Shown here: one piece after another, positions 51,772 to 62,019 of the stretch
How positions within the stretch are numbered: position 1 is the first letter of the stretch
Layout of the letters: the number at the start of each line of letters is the position of its first letter
Origin: Stieleria neptunia
Lineage (GTDB): Bacteria; Planctomycetota; Planctomycetia; Pirellulales; Pirellulaceae
Assembly: GCF_007754155.1 (NCBI RefSeq)
Contig: NZ_CP037423.1
Span: 3,162,001-3,226,000 of the forward strand
DNA: 64,000 nt
Reading direction: 5' to 3'
Notes under the pieces: model-generated
Told to the model about the DNA's origin: nothing
The model's database searches: none
Seen by the model: only the letters and a program-made list of their open reading frames with translations
Program-made: the position numbers and the translations under genes

Positions 51772-53832
51772 TCAGGGGGTTGAGGTTTCGACCAAGGGGG
51801 TCGAGGTTTTGGTTGTAGCTGCAGGTGTCTTGAGTTTCGCCGGATCGATCAGACCCATCAGGAACGGTTGGCCTTCGCGGCCCTCCCCACCGTAAAGCAG
51901 TTCGTAGACGTAGCGTTGGCCGTTGCGACCACGGTGAACGAGCACGTATTCCAGATCGACAAGCCGACCAAGATGCTTTTGGATTTGCGAATCGCTCCAG
52001 TGGATCGCTTCCCTGACATCGCGGCGGGTGAACCGGAATGCGTCCCGCGGAAGCCCGATCGATCGTGAGTTCGAGTCGACGAAGTCATGCAGTCTGCCGA
52101 GTAAGTTTCGCGTCTGTGGCGCGAGTTCATCGAGGCTTCGTCCGAGGACTTCACCCGCGATGCCGTTGGCGATTGCGATATCACCGGGCTCGACGTTGAT
52201 GAACTCGGTCGAGATGTCGCCTTGTTGTGCCGAATGAATCGTCCGCTGATGCTGGTGCAGGAACGCGATGGTGTTGATCAGCGTCAGATACTTGATGTGA
52301 TCGCGCCGCATGCGTGTTTTGTGATTGGGGAACGTCAGCTGCGTCGCAAACGGGTTGAACACTTCGACGGGCTGCAACAACCGCTGCGCGTTTTGGTGAA
52401 GGCGTTTCAACTGACCGGCAAGATAACCATGTTCGGTGAAGTCATGCGTGAACGATTCACGTTGTTTCGATTGGATTGCATCAGTCTGTGAATCGGATTC
52501 ATCAACGGTCAAGATGAGGCATCGATTGATCAGTTCTTCGTCGACGTCGAGGGCGGTTGTGGTGAGGAAGATCTGCGTGGGGCCTTCGACGTGGTGTTCT
52601 TGGGTTTGGCTGCGCCCGTCTTCGCCGCGGCCGACCGTGGCGTGACGCAGCTCGCCTTCGCTTTGAAGAAGTTTCAGTGCGTAGCTTGCTTGGCGGATGC
52701 CTTCGTCTTCGGCAATGGCCAGGATCTTGTGACGGATTGAATCGCTGTCGAGATAGAATAGTGACTGACCGGTCATGCCGCTGAAGCGGTTGACGTCTTC
52801 GGATGGCATCATCGAAAGCACCGCGTCCATCAGTGATGTTTTGCCGGCCGACGATGATGATTGAATGACGATCGCCAGTGGCTTGGCAAGTTTGCGACTG
52901 GTTGCGGCCAAGTAGCCGGCGAGCTTGTTGGTGGATTCGCCGACGATGCCGCAAGCGTCCATGTCAGCAACGACGCGTTCGAGCAAGTTGGGCGAGCGAA
53001 GTAGAGCCAACGCTTCGCGTTGCTCTTCGTCGCTGAGCTTCACTTCGGCGCGCGCCGGTTGTTTCAGCGCCGCGATTCGATCAGACTGCAACGCTTCGAG
53101 TTTCAGCAGCAACGTGCCGATGTCTTTTTTGATGATGTCGGCATCGGTGTAGAGTTCCGTCGCTGCGGCTTTGATGAACGACGTTCGTGAGCGAGCCTTC
53201 ACGAGATCAAGCGTGTCCATGTGAACGAGGTTATCACGCGAAGCCATCAGGTTGACTTTAAGTGTCAGCGTCGACTTGTTCTTCTCGAGGCCACGGATTC
53301 GGTAGCGTCGGTCGTCGCGGATGACGATGACTTGATTGTCTTCGAGGATCAGTTCGTTCTCATCTTGCGTTGTCGACTTTGGCTTGATAGCAGCGACAGT
53401 GTCTTCGTTCGTGTCATTCGTGTGATTCGTGGACGGTGCTTTGACTTCCTCACCGACAACGATCACGTCGGGACCATCGGCGTGCGCGTCGACCTTGTAA
53501 CCACGCAAGCCGATGACGTTGCCTTCGTTGTCTTGAATCGGAACCGTGACACGGCCACGCATCGTTTCGCGTCCGTTCGCCTTGTAGAGTCCCGCGGCGA
53601 CAAGTGCGTCACGGACCTCGCGACCACGCTTGATACGACGTTGTGGGATCTGTTTGCCAAGTGTTCGGTCGGCGAATCCGATTTGTTGTTCGGTCGCTTG
53701 TTCGTTGGTGAGATGGAGTTCTTCGTTGACATAAGCTGTGGCGCGGTCGTTTTCGTTGAGGCAGCCTGCGTAGAATTCTGCGATGGCCTTGATCGGGTTA
53801 TCGAGGATCGCGTTCAGGAAGTCATCGTTCAT
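51772..53832 (-). CDS. Primase-like AAA+ ATPase 2 of the toxin-tip array
   Basis: A 686-residue homologue of ATPase 1 with the same primase-like N-terminus (AYVNEELHLTNEQATEQQIG), Walker A QSSSSAGKTSLMDAVLS, sensor region IFLTTTALDVDEELINRC and winged-helix end FRFTRRDVREAIHWSDSQI. The start MNDDFLNAILDNP at 53832 has GGAG eight bases upstream. It is identical to ATPase 3 and clearly diverged from ATPase 1 in the segment after the ATPase core and in the acidic linker. Confidence 0.8.
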   Translation of the reverse strand: MNDDFLNAILDNPIKAIAEFYAGCLNENDRATAYVNEELHLTNEQATEQQIGFADRTLGKQIPQRRIKRGREVRDALVAAGLYKANGRETMRGRVTVPIQDNEGNVIGLRGYKVDAHADGPDVIVVGEEVKAPSTNHTNDTNEDTVAAIKPKSTTQDENELILEDNQVIVIRDDRRYRIRGLEKNKSTLTLKVNLMASRDNLVHMDTLDLVKARSRTSFIKAAATELYTDADIIKKDIGTLLLKLEALQSDRIAALKQPARAEVKLSDEEQREALALLRSPNLLERVVADMDACGIVGESTNKLAGYLAATSRKLAKPLAIVIQSSSSAGKTSLMDAVLSMMPSEDVNRFSGMTGQSLFYLDSDSIRHKILAIAEDEGIRQASYALKLLQSEGELRHATVGRGEDGRSQTQEHHVEGPTQIFLTTTALDVDEELINRCLILTVDESDSQTDAIQSKQRESFTHDFTEHGYLAGQLKRLHQNAQRLLQPVEVFNPFATQLTFPNHKTRMRRDHIKYLTLINTIAFLHQHQRTIHSAQQGDISTEFINVEPGDIAIANGIAGEVLGRSLDELAPQTRNLLGRLHDFVDSNSRSIGLPRDAFRFTRRDVREAIHWSDSQIQKHLGRLVDLEYVLVHRGRNGQRYVYELLYGGEGREGQPFLMGLIDPAKLKTPAATTKTSTPLVETSTP

Positions 53833-55010
53833 TGTGTTGGCTCCGTTGGATGCGCGCAGACCGGTGGCGTGGTCGTTGCTTGGTGGTTTGGAAAGATCGC
53901 GGGGAGAGGTGTCGGCGGTTTGCCGCTTCAGGCCGCGGAAGCTGCGCACCTGTCGGCTGTCGTTGGCGGTCGAGAGCCTTGAAGGTGCAGAGGCGAAACG
54001 TGGTTCAACGCCTCACGGATCGGCCGGCCCTCCATGACGCGACAGCTTCCGCTCACTGTCAAGCGACGGAATCAGCCAACCGCCGCGAAAGTAGAAAACC
54101 GCTTCGGGATCAATCGTTAAAGTCAACGCACTTGGTGTTAACGATCGCACGTGAGTGTTTTTTGTCTCTCGCCTTCTCTCGGCCTGATCGCCGGAGGGTC
54201 ACGGGTGACGGCGTCAGTCCGGCTCGGCGAAAGCCAAAAAACGTAGGGAAGAGTGAGCGGCCGGTTCGGAGGCGTTGATGTCTAGGCTTTAGCCGATCTA
54301 TTACCGGTCGTACGAGCGCCGGAGGCGTCGTGGAGAGGCGCCTGAAGGCTGGGCACCAACGGTTTGGATCCATAGCCGTGATTGCCGGGGAGCCTGCCGG
54401 TGATTCGCAAAGGGCTTTGGCCGAACAGACAAGCTGTCGGTTGATGGTTTACCGAGCGTCTCGTTCCCGGCTTACCTCGCTTGGGCTCGGGCGCGGTCAC
54501 TTTCGCCCTTCTTGATGCGGAATTACGACTTCCTGTCTCATCTGTTTCTTATCGGCATCGTGCCTCGGCGTCGCCGATACTCGCGGGATGGAAGCGATGG
54601 GCGCCTGCGGTTCGCGGCGTCGATGGAAGCGTTTTCCCGTAGCGGTTCAAGTCGCTCGGCGCTTCCCTCATCCCTCGGTCGCCGCTATCGCCTCCGTCAA
54701 CCGTCGGCTCCGCATCGGTCGTTCCTCCCTCGCTCCGGTCGGCGACAAACGGCCAAGTCTATCGGGTTGGACAGTTGGTCGGCATGCGGGCTTTCAAGAT
54801 TTGCTCTTCACCTTTCGAACTTCATCCATGCCGTTTGTCTCCGACTGACATCCTGTCACCGACGGGTGTCTAATCGCGGCATCCATGACCGCTCTGCGCT
54901 TCGCTCATTTTCAATGCCCGAGTCCAACGCCTGGCAGGTGCGCGGTCAATCGTTCGGCATCGCCAAGCGGCCAACTGGTTGCGGCGGAAGTTGAGTCGGT
55001 TTTGAGGTCA
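53833..55010. repeat. Array border repeat R2
   Basis: About 1.2 kb without a gene between the lipoprotein gene and ATPase 2. The proximal part up to 54516 is identical to R3; the distal part (54517-55010) is a diverged version of the common repeat (GGCATCCATGACC..., GTCACCGACGGG...). The shadow frames are Arg/Ser-rich without family features. Confidence 0.72.
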
Positions 55011-55012
55011 CG

Positions 55013-56272
55013 TCAATCGTCCGCCGCTGTTTCAATTGACGCTTCCGCGTCGTTTAAAACCCCCAGCCCCTTTGTTTCGTTCAGCCCCTTTGTTTCGTTT
55101 TTCAAAATGCTCTGCAAATTGCCCACTGAAAGGTGCTCGATCTTCCGGACCTGCGGCGGAGAAGTCTTTGCTGAGCAGACTATTATTGAATTAGTTCCAA
55201 CTTGAAAGACGGATGAACATGGTAATTCACCACGTGGGACTTTCGCCAAAATATCGAATCCCGATGCACTGTCGAGCGCGACAACTTCCCCGGGCAAAAA
55301 CAACAGGACATTCCTTTCCTGCATTGACATTACCTCCGCCATCGGAATGCACCCTGGAGGAAGTCTCGACGTGAATACTCGCTCGCTAATACAAGCACCT
55401 GTTTTTACATTCCAACACCGCAATAGAGCTCGAAGCCCTACCGAAGCATTGTCTGAAAAATCAAATTCGGACAATACAGTTACTACGTGATTTCGATCTT
55501 TTAGCAGGGTTGCACTGAGGACGTCGCTCGCAATTCCATCTTTTGCTTCAAAGTGATTGCTGCCCACTATTTCCTGTGCCACACCCGAATCGCTAAATGC
55601 GATGAAACCAGGCACTCCATTCGGCCCCACCACAATCAACGCCTTTGCCGAGTGATCCCAGACAAGGCGCCCCGGCCATAGACGGTTGAGTTCGCTACCA
55701 TCTTGAAAAGACTCGCTGGCCTGCAGGAGCTCCTTGAGTTCAGCAGACTGCTCCGCCTTCAGGAGCTCACCGTCGTTTTTGACGAAGTATTCCTCTATTC
55801 CAAAAGAGCCTAGTGCTGATGGTTCACCTCTTGCGCCGACGTGCACAAAGATCTTTGTCTGCCATGGCGGCACTACGAAATTGAACGCTGCACTCTTCAG
55901 CTTTTTCGTCGCCTTCTCAGTGAAGACATTTCCATGCAACACGCCAGACCATAATGTAGGTTCTCTATTTGTGTTGACTCGTTCGCCCACAAGCACGGAG
56001 TCCATTCCGACCACTCTGCGTCCAGACATTACTGCCACCTGGCAGCCGTCTGGAATGGCATACGTTTCTTCAACACTAACTTTAGTGCCGTGTAGTCCCC
56101 ACCGCTGTGCTTGATTCCTCACAGCTACATCCACAGTCCAGATGGCGCCACTCGATGGGTCAAACGAATTGTGGAACACAGACAGTCGATTTGGGCCATC
56201 GCCGCAACCTGACGCTGCAGCCAACAGGGTGACCAGAAATACCGACGCTAGGCCGTGCCTGAGGAGCTTCAC
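55013..56272 (-). CDS. Lipoprotein downstream of RHS tip 3, possible immunity protein (419 aa)
   Basis: Signal FLVTLLAAASGCGDG with a lipidated cysteine. The mature 400 residues are beta-rich and may form a propeller (AIWTVDVAVRNQAQRWGLHG; LVWDHSAKALIVVGPNGVPG; VLFLPGEVVALDSASGFDIL). No family recognised. It starts nine bases after the stop of tip 3 on the same strand, so it occupies the immunity position, but it is far larger than usual immunity proteins and is exported. It might neutralise a toxin outside the cytoplasmic membrane, or it may be cargo or a toxin-delivery factor. Confidence 0.65.
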   Translation of the reverse strand: MKLLRHGLASVFLVTLLAAASGCGDGPNRLSVFHNSFDPSSGAIWTVDVAVRNQAQRWGLHGTKVSVEETYAIPDGCQVAVMSGRRVVGMDSVLVGERVNTNREPTLWSGVLHGNVFTEKATKKLKSAAFNFVVPPWQTKIFVHVGARGEPSALGSFGIEEYFVKNDGELLKAEQSAELKELLQASESFQDGSELNRLWPGRLVWDHSAKALIVVGPNGVPGFIAFSDSGVAQEIVGSNHFEAKDGIASDVLSATLLKDRNHVVTVLSEFDFSDNASVGLRALLRCWNVKTGACISERVFTSRLPPGCIPMAEVMSMQERNVLLFLPGEVVALDSASGFDILAKVPRGELPCSSVFQVGTNSIIVCSAKTSPPQVRKIEHLSVGNLQSILKNETKGLNETKGLGVLNDAEASIETAADD

Positions 56273-56281
56273 TATCGAAAC

Positions 56282-57469
56282 CTACCGAATCGGGTTGTTG
56301 CTAGGGAACTTAATAAGTGGAAATGGAGTTGTTGGGTAAATGGCGCCTAAAGAACACTTGCCCCATTCGGAGCGGCACGGCGAGTCATACTGCTTCTTTC
56401 CATAGTTCATGGACCTCGTGCCTCCGTATACAGAGCAACCGATTGAGTCGGCTATTTGCTGGCGCTGCCCGTCTCGCTCTTCTTCAGTGTAACTGACGAC
56501 AACGTTCCCATTTGAGTCAACAAGGCGAAGTGCGCCGCAGCTGTACATGAACAGCCCGCATCCTTTGCAACCATTTCCTTCGAGTGCATCCCTGATGTCC
56601 TTCTCAGTCGAGCCATCTTTTGAAGGCAGAATGGGAATGTAGGGTTTCTGAGCCCCTTCTGGAGACGCATGGATCCCACCAGGGTTGCCTAGTGAAAGCG
56701 ATTGATGCCCAACTACAAATATTTCGCAGCACTTTGAGTTCTTGATAGTGCTGACAATTGTTTGTCCGGAGGTGACATTTGGAACAAGGACCCCTCCGTT
56801 AGTCGGCATAGAAGATAGCCCCGGGACGTTGCCGGGTTCAATTCCGTTCATCACAAAAATGCATCTTGTGTTTTTTTCCTGGTGAGGCCAAATCCCGGGT
56901 TCGCCACCAGTTGGCGGTCCACCACCAAGAATTTCTGGTTCTGTCCACCGGTCGCCTAAAGGGTCGCTTCCACTTGTAGGACGCCCGTCTGCGAAACCTT
57001 GAAGCCCCAACTTACTCCCCTCATACCCGATCGGATCTCTGGAGCAGAAGCGGCCGACGATCGAGTCGTACATGCGGGCGCGATAATGGTACAGGTCGAG
57101 GACATCGTCGTATTCACGTCCGGTGTAGGTGTAGCGGCTGCCTTCGGCGGTCGTCGTACGTGCGGTTCCGCTTCCATCGAAGATCGACAACCCGCCATAC
57201 GCATCGTAGGCGTATCTTTCCTTGATCGTCCCAAGAGAATCGGTCAGTGCGGTGATGCTATACTGTTGGGTGCCGTGATAGCGAAACGCGAACTTGATAG
57301 TTGGCGCATCGTTTTCAGTCAGTGATTTGTCGAGCGAGCAGGTTTGTTGACGAAGCGTTTTGCAGCTACGGATTTGTTTTGAATCGGCGCACGACTTAAC
57401 GCCTCCCGCGCGGCGGCGCGCGAGACGACGTTGAAGGGTTCGACGACGGGATGATGGCTTGCAGAGCAT
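56282..57469 (-). CDS. Orphan RHS C-terminal tip 3, caspase-like domain possible
   Basis: A 395-residue frame: junction peptide identical to tip 2, RHS core through YHYRARMYDSIVGRFCSRDP then IGYEGSKLGLQGFADGRPTS, and a unique domain. That domain has NTRCIFVMNGIEPGN, CCEIFVVGHQSLSLGNPGG (possible catalytic His), GCGLFMYSCGALRLVDSNGN (possible catalytic Cys) and QQIADSIGCSVYGGTRSMNY. The H...C spacing and the strand patterns resemble clan CD peptidases of the DUF4347/CHAT type. This is an inference from motifs; no search was possible. A lipoprotein gene follows nine bases later. Confidence 0.8.
   Translation of the reverse strand: MLCKPSSRRRTLQRRLARRRAGGVKSCADSKQIRSCKTLRQQTCSLDKSLTENDAPTIKFAFRYHGTQQYSITALTDSLGTIKERYAYDAYGGLSIFDGSGTARTTTAEGSRYTYTGREYDDVLDLYHYRARMYDSIVGRFCSRDPIGYEGSKLGLQGFADGRPTSGSDPLGDRWTEPEILGGGPPTGGEPGIWPHQEKNTRCIFVMNGIEPGNVPGLSSMPTNGGVLVPNVTSGQTIVSTIKNSKCCEIFVVGHQSLSLGNPGGIHASPEGAQKPYIPILPSKDGSTEKDIRDALEGNGCKGCGLFMYSCGALRLVDSNGNVVVSYTEEERDGQRQQIADSIGCSVYGGTRSMNYGKKQYDSPCRSEWGKCSLGAIYPTTPFPLIKFPSNNPIR
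57261..57273 (-). other. Junction core GCACCCAACAGTA, site 3
   Basis: Shared junction between the integrase-3 side and tip 3. The next base differs between sites (tip 3 reads TAGCATCACCG, tips 2 and 4 read CAGCATCACGG), so the common stretch stops at 13 bases. Confidence 0.65.
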
Positions 57470-57494
57470 CCCGCCATTGTAACTGATGGGCAGG

Positions 57495-58451
57495 CTATTC
57501 GGTGTCGCTTTGCGGTGGTCGGTCCTTGGCTCCCGGATGCGTTTTGTCGTGGACTTCTCGCAGGCGTTTGATCGATACGTGGGTATAGATCTGCGTCGTG
57601 TTGAGCTGCTCGTGACCGAGTAACGTTTGGATCGAGCGCAGGTCCGCGCCGCCTTCGAGCATCAACGTCGCCGTCGTGTGGCGGAGCATGTGGCAACTGC
57701 CGGGCTTCGTGATGCCCGCCGCAGTCAAGTAGCTTCTGACGAGTTGGCTGAGCGTGACAGGATGGAACGCGTTGCCGAGGGACGTCAAGAAGATCACGTC
57801 GGTGTCTTCGTCGAGCAGTGCGGGGCGACCATCGTGAAGGTATTTCATCAGCCATCCGAGCGCTCGTTTGCCGGTCGGAACCACGCGATCCTTGCGTCCC
57901 TTGCCTTGGCGGATCATCGCAAGCCCGGACTCGTGGTTGATGTCGTCGAGCTTCAGCGCGATCAACTCGGCGCGTCGCATGCCGGTGGCATAAAAGAGTT
58001 CCAATATCGCGCGGTCGCGAAGACCGGTTGGCGTGGTGAGATCGACTGAACTGAGTAGCGTTTCGATTTCATCGATGGTCAGGTGCGATGATGGAAGACG
58101 CTGTTCTTCTTTGGGTAGTTCGATGTTGCTCGAAGGGTCGGTATCGATCCAGCCTTGTTCGGTCAGCCATGCGAGCCAGTGACCAACCGTTGAGAGGTAG
58201 GAAGCTTGAGTACAGAACTTCAGCGGCTTGCCGGTGCGTTCGTTGCGGTAGTGATAGAGCCAACGACGATAGGCCGCGAGCGACTCGGGCGTGATCTCGC
58301 AGACGGATTCGATGCCGCGTTCGGAAGACCAGGTGATGAACTTGTTCAAGACGTAGTCACGGCGCGAGATGGTCGTGGCCGACCAGTTGTTCATCTTGAG
58401 GTGGTTGAAGTATCGAGACAGTAGGACGGTGGGAATGGGAAGGTTTGACAT
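57495..58451 (-). CDS. Tyrosine recombinase 3 of the toxin-tip array
   Basis: A 318-residue integrase, identical to integrase 2 over its whole length. The core-binding domain and the R-K-HxxR-H-Y catalytic set are intact. It ends 25 bases before orphan tip 3, and together with ATPase 3 forms the mobile part of the newest unit. Confidence 0.92.
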   Translation of the reverse strand: MSNLPIPTVLLSRYFNHLKMNNWSATTISRRDYVLNKFITWSSERGIESVCEITPESLAAYRRWLYHYRNERTGKPLKFCTQASYLSTVGHWLAWLTEQGWIDTDPSSNIELPKEEQRLPSSHLTIDEIETLLSSVDLTTPTGLRDRAILELFYATGMRRAELIALKLDDINHESGLAMIRQGKGRKDRVVPTGKRALGWLMKYLHDGRPALLDEDTDVIFLTSLGNAFHPVTLSQLVRSYLTAAGITKPGSCHMLRHTTATLMLEGGADLRSIQTLLGHEQLNTTQIYTHVSIKRLREVHDKTHPGAKDRPPQSDTE

Positions 58452-58733
58452 GGATTTGCATCCTGGGGTTGTGATCGGCGCGTACCGGTAGCCGGGGCGT
58501 GCTCGATCAGGGTGAAAGCGGCCGGGTGAACGTCACTCGGCCGAAGAAGACGGCATCACCGATCACGGCGATGCAGCTATGGCAAGGCTTTCAATGAGGG
58601 GGCCTTGCGAGGTTTTGGCATCGGTTTTGATGCCAGAGCGGTTAGGTCGTTGCGGCGCAACGACTTATTGGATGTGCGAGGTGGAGTGAAGCGACCGCAG
58701 AGCGGCGACAGAGCCGGGGTTGAGCTCACTTGC
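58452..58733. promoter_or_regulatory. Leader between ATPase 3 and integrase 3
   Basis: Identical to the unit B leader, with the same inverted repeat and hairpin. No gene. Confidence 0.5.
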
Positions 58734-60794
58734 TCAGGGGGTTGAGGTTTCGACCAAGGGGGTCGAGGTTTTGGTTGTAGCTGCAGGTGTCTTGAGTTTC
58801 GCCGGATCGATCAGACCCATCAGGAACGGTTGGCCTTCGCGGCCCTCCCCACCGTAAAGCAGTTCGTAGACGTAGCGTTGGCCGTTGCGACCACGGTGAA
58901 CGAGCACGTATTCCAGATCGACAAGCCGACCAAGATGCTTTTGGATTTGCGAATCGCTCCAGTGGATCGCTTCCCTGACATCGCGGCGGGTGAACCGGAA
59001 TGCGTCCCGCGGAAGCCCGATCGATCGTGAGTTCGAGTCGACGAAGTCATGCAGTCTGCCGAGTAAGTTTCGCGTCTGTGGCGCGAGTTCATCGAGGCTT
59101 CGTCCGAGGACTTCACCCGCGATGCCGTTGGCGATTGCGATATCACCGGGCTCGACGTTGATGAACTCGGTCGAGATGTCGCCTTGTTGTGCCGAATGAA
59201 TCGTCCGCTGATGCTGGTGCAGGAACGCGATGGTGTTGATCAGCGTCAGATACTTGATGTGATCGCGCCGCATGCGTGTTTTGTGATTGGGGAACGTCAG
59301 CTGCGTCGCAAACGGGTTGAACACTTCGACGGGCTGCAACAACCGCTGCGCGTTTTGGTGAAGGCGTTTCAACTGACCGGCAAGATAACCATGTTCGGTG
59401 AAGTCATGCGTGAACGATTCACGTTGTTTCGATTGGATTGCATCAGTCTGTGAATCGGATTCATCAACGGTCAAGATGAGGCATCGATTGATCAGTTCTT
59501 CGTCGACGTCGAGGGCGGTTGTGGTGAGGAAGATCTGCGTGGGGCCTTCGACGTGGTGTTCTTGGGTTTGGCTGCGCCCGTCTTCGCCGCGGCCGACCGT
59601 GGCGTGACGCAGCTCGCCTTCGCTTTGAAGAAGTTTCAGTGCGTAGCTTGCTTGGCGGATGCCTTCGTCTTCGGCAATGGCCAGGATCTTGTGACGGATT
59701 GAATCGCTGTCGAGATAGAATAGTGACTGACCGGTCATGCCGCTGAAGCGGTTGACGTCTTCGGATGGCATCATCGAAAGCACCGCGTCCATCAGTGATG
59801 TTTTGCCGGCCGACGATGATGATTGAATGACGATCGCCAGTGGCTTGGCAAGTTTGCGACTGGTTGCGGCCAAGTAGCCGGCGAGCTTGTTGGTGGATTC
59901 GCCGACGATGCCGCAAGCGTCCATGTCAGCAACGACGCGTTCGAGCAAGTTGGGCGAGCGAAGTAGAGCCAACGCTTCGCGTTGCTCTTCGTCGCTGAGC
60001 TTCACTTCGGCGCGCGCCGGTTGTTTCAGCGCCGCGATTCGATCAGACTGCAACGCTTCGAGTTTCAGCAGCAACGTGCCGATGTCTTTTTTGATGATGT
60101 CGGCATCGGTGTAGAGTTCCGTCGCTGCGGCTTTGATGAACGACGTTCGTGAGCGAGCCTTCACGAGATCAAGCGTGTCCATGTGAACGAGGTTATCACG
60201 CGAAGCCATCAGGTTGACTTTAAGTGTCAGCGTCGACTTGTTCTTCTCGAGGCCACGGATTCGGTAGCGTCGGTCGTCGCGGATGACGATGACTTGATTG
60301 TCTTCGAGGATCAGTTCGTTCTCATCTTGCGTTGTCGACTTTGGCTTGATAGCAGCGACAGTGTCTTCGTTCGTGTCATTCGTGTGATTCGTGGACGGTG
60401 CTTTGACTTCCTCACCGACAACGATCACGTCGGGACCATCGGCGTGCGCGTCGACCTTGTAACCACGCAAGCCGATGACGTTGCCTTCGTTGTCTTGAAT
60501 CGGAACCGTGACACGGCCACGCATCGTTTCGCGTCCGTTCGCCTTGTAGAGTCCCGCGGCGACAAGTGCGTCACGGACCTCGCGACCACGCTTGATACGA
60601 CGTTGTGGGATCTGTTTGCCAAGTGTTCGGTCGGCGAATCCGATTTGTTGTTCGGTCGCTTGTTCGTTGGTGAGATGGAGTTCTTCGTTGACATAAGCTG
60701 TGGCGCGGTCGTTTTCGTTGAGGCAGCCTGCGTAGAATTCTGCGATGGCCTTGATCGGGTTATCGAGGATCGCGTTCAGGAAGTCATCGTTCAT
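58734..60794 (-). CDS. Primase-like AAA+ ATPase 3 of the toxin-tip array
   Basis: A 686-residue protein identical to ATPase 2. The start MNDDFLNAILDN at 60794 follows GGAGCCAACACA. All features (DnaG-like N-terminus, P-loop QSSSSAGKTS, winged helix) are the same. Because both copies are identical at the DNA level over 4.2 kb, recent duplication is likely and assembly collapse or expansion must be considered. Confidence 0.8.
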   Translation of the reverse strand: MNDDFLNAILDNPIKAIAEFYAGCLNENDRATAYVNEELHLTNEQATEQQIGFADRTLGKQIPQRRIKRGREVRDALVAAGLYKANGRETMRGRVTVPIQDNEGNVIGLRGYKVDAHADGPDVIVVGEEVKAPSTNHTNDTNEDTVAAIKPKSTTQDENELILEDNQVIVIRDDRRYRIRGLEKNKSTLTLKVNLMASRDNLVHMDTLDLVKARSRTSFIKAAATELYTDADIIKKDIGTLLLKLEALQSDRIAALKQPARAEVKLSDEEQREALALLRSPNLLERVVADMDACGIVGESTNKLAGYLAATSRKLAKPLAIVIQSSSSAGKTSLMDAVLSMMPSEDVNRFSGMTGQSLFYLDSDSIRHKILAIAEDEGIRQASYALKLLQSEGELRHATVGRGEDGRSQTQEHHVEGPTQIFLTTTALDVDEELINRCLILTVDESDSQTDAIQSKQRESFTHDFTEHGYLAGQLKRLHQNAQRLLQPVEVFNPFATQLTFPNHKTRMRRDHIKYLTLINTIAFLHQHQRTIHSAQQGDISTEFINVEPGDIAIANGIAGEVLGRSLDELAPQTRNLLGRLHDFVDSNSRSIGLPRDAFRFTRRDVREAIHWSDSQIQKHLGRLVDLEYVLVHRGRNGQRYVYELLYGGEGREGQPFLMGLIDPAKLKTPAATTKTSTPLVETSTP

Positions 60795-62012
60795 TGTGTT
60801 GGCTCCGTTGGATGCGCGCAGACCGGTGGCGTGGTCGTTGCTTGGTGGTTTGGAAAGATCGCGGGGAGAGGTGTCGGCGGTTTGCCGCTTCAGGCCGCGG
60901 AAGCTGCGCACCTGTCGGCTGTCGTTGGCGGTCGAGAGCCTTGAAGGTGCAGAGGCGAAACGTGGTTCAACGCCTCACGGATCGGCCGGCCCTCCATGAC
61001 GCGACAGCTTCCGCTCACTGTCAAGCGACGGAATCAGCCAACCGCCGCGAAAGTAGAAAACCGCTTCGGGATCAATCGTTAAAGTCAACGCACTTGGTGT
61101 TAACGATCGCACGTGAGTGTTTTTTGTCTCTCGCCTTCTCTCGGCCTGATCGCCGGAGGGTCACGGGTGACGGCGTCAGTCCGGCTCGGCGAAAGCCAAA
61201 AAACGTAGGGAAGAGTGAGCGGCCGGTTCGGAGGCGTTGATGTCTAGGCTTTAGCCGATCTATTACCGGTCGTACGAGCGCCGGAGGCGTCGTGGAGAGG
61301 CGCCTGAAGGCTGGGCACCAACGGTTTGGATCCATAGCCGTGATTGCCGGGGAGCCTGCCGGTGATTCGCAAAGGGCTTTGGCCGAACAGACAAGCTGTC
61401 GGTTGATGGTTTACCGAGCGTCTCGTTCCCGGCTTACCTCGCTTGGGCTCGGGCGCGGTCACTTTCGCCCTTCTTGATAAGGAGCTCGGCATCCTGCCTC
61501 GCACTGTTCTTATCGGGCTCCGCCCTCGGCGTCGGTGCTGCTCGCTCACGCTCGGCGCTGCCCTCATCCTTCGGTCGCTGTCAGCACCTCCGTCAACCGT
61601 CGGCTCCGCTCGGTCGATCCCTCCCTCACTCCGGTCGGCGAACGATGGCCCGCTACTTCACTCCACGACCATCATCACTCTACCACTCCTTGTCTCCCCC
61701 TCTCCTTGTCTCCCTCTCTGCCTTCCCGCTTCCTGCCATCGTTCTCCGACTGACATCGTGTCACCGACGGGTTTCAGTCGACGGGCATCCTACCCGCCGT
61801 GCCTACGGCGTTCTTTGTGCGTGAAGGTGCGCGTACCGGCATCCTGCCGAAGACAGGGGCGGGCGTCGTGCCCGCCAGCGGTCGTGAATCGACGAACCAA
61901 CCAATGCGGCGGAAGTCGACTCGGTCCTGTGGTCACGTCAATCGCCCGCCGCTTTCAGTCGTCACCGGCCGGGGTTGTCGTCGCGTTTAATACCCCCTTC
62001 CCCTTTTCTCCT
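60795..62012. repeat. Array border repeat R3 (mosaic)
   Basis: About 1.2 kb without a gene. Left of 61478 it equals R2, right of 61454 it equals R1; the 25 bases shared by both (61454-61478) mark a crossover. The shadow frames have no family features. Confidence 0.78.
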
Positions 62013-62019
62013 TCAAGTC

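Larger units (their letters stand above)
50299..54516. repeat. 4,218 bp segment identical to 57261-61478
   Basis: Integrase, leader, ATPase and the proximal part of the border repeat are the same in both copies as far as compared (offset 6,962). Identity starts inside the junction core neighbourhood and stops after CTTGAT at 54516/61478. This implies a very recent duplication or insertion of the same element. Confidence 0.88.
50312..57273 (-). mobile_element. Toxin-tip integrative unit B: tip 3, lipoprotein gene, repeat R2, ATPase 2, integrase 2
   Basis: The interval between junction cores at 57261-57273 and 50299-50311, 6,962 bp. Same gene order as unit A but with a different tip and a large lipoprotein gene in the immunity position. 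Boundaries are inferred from the shared core. Confidence 0.6.
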
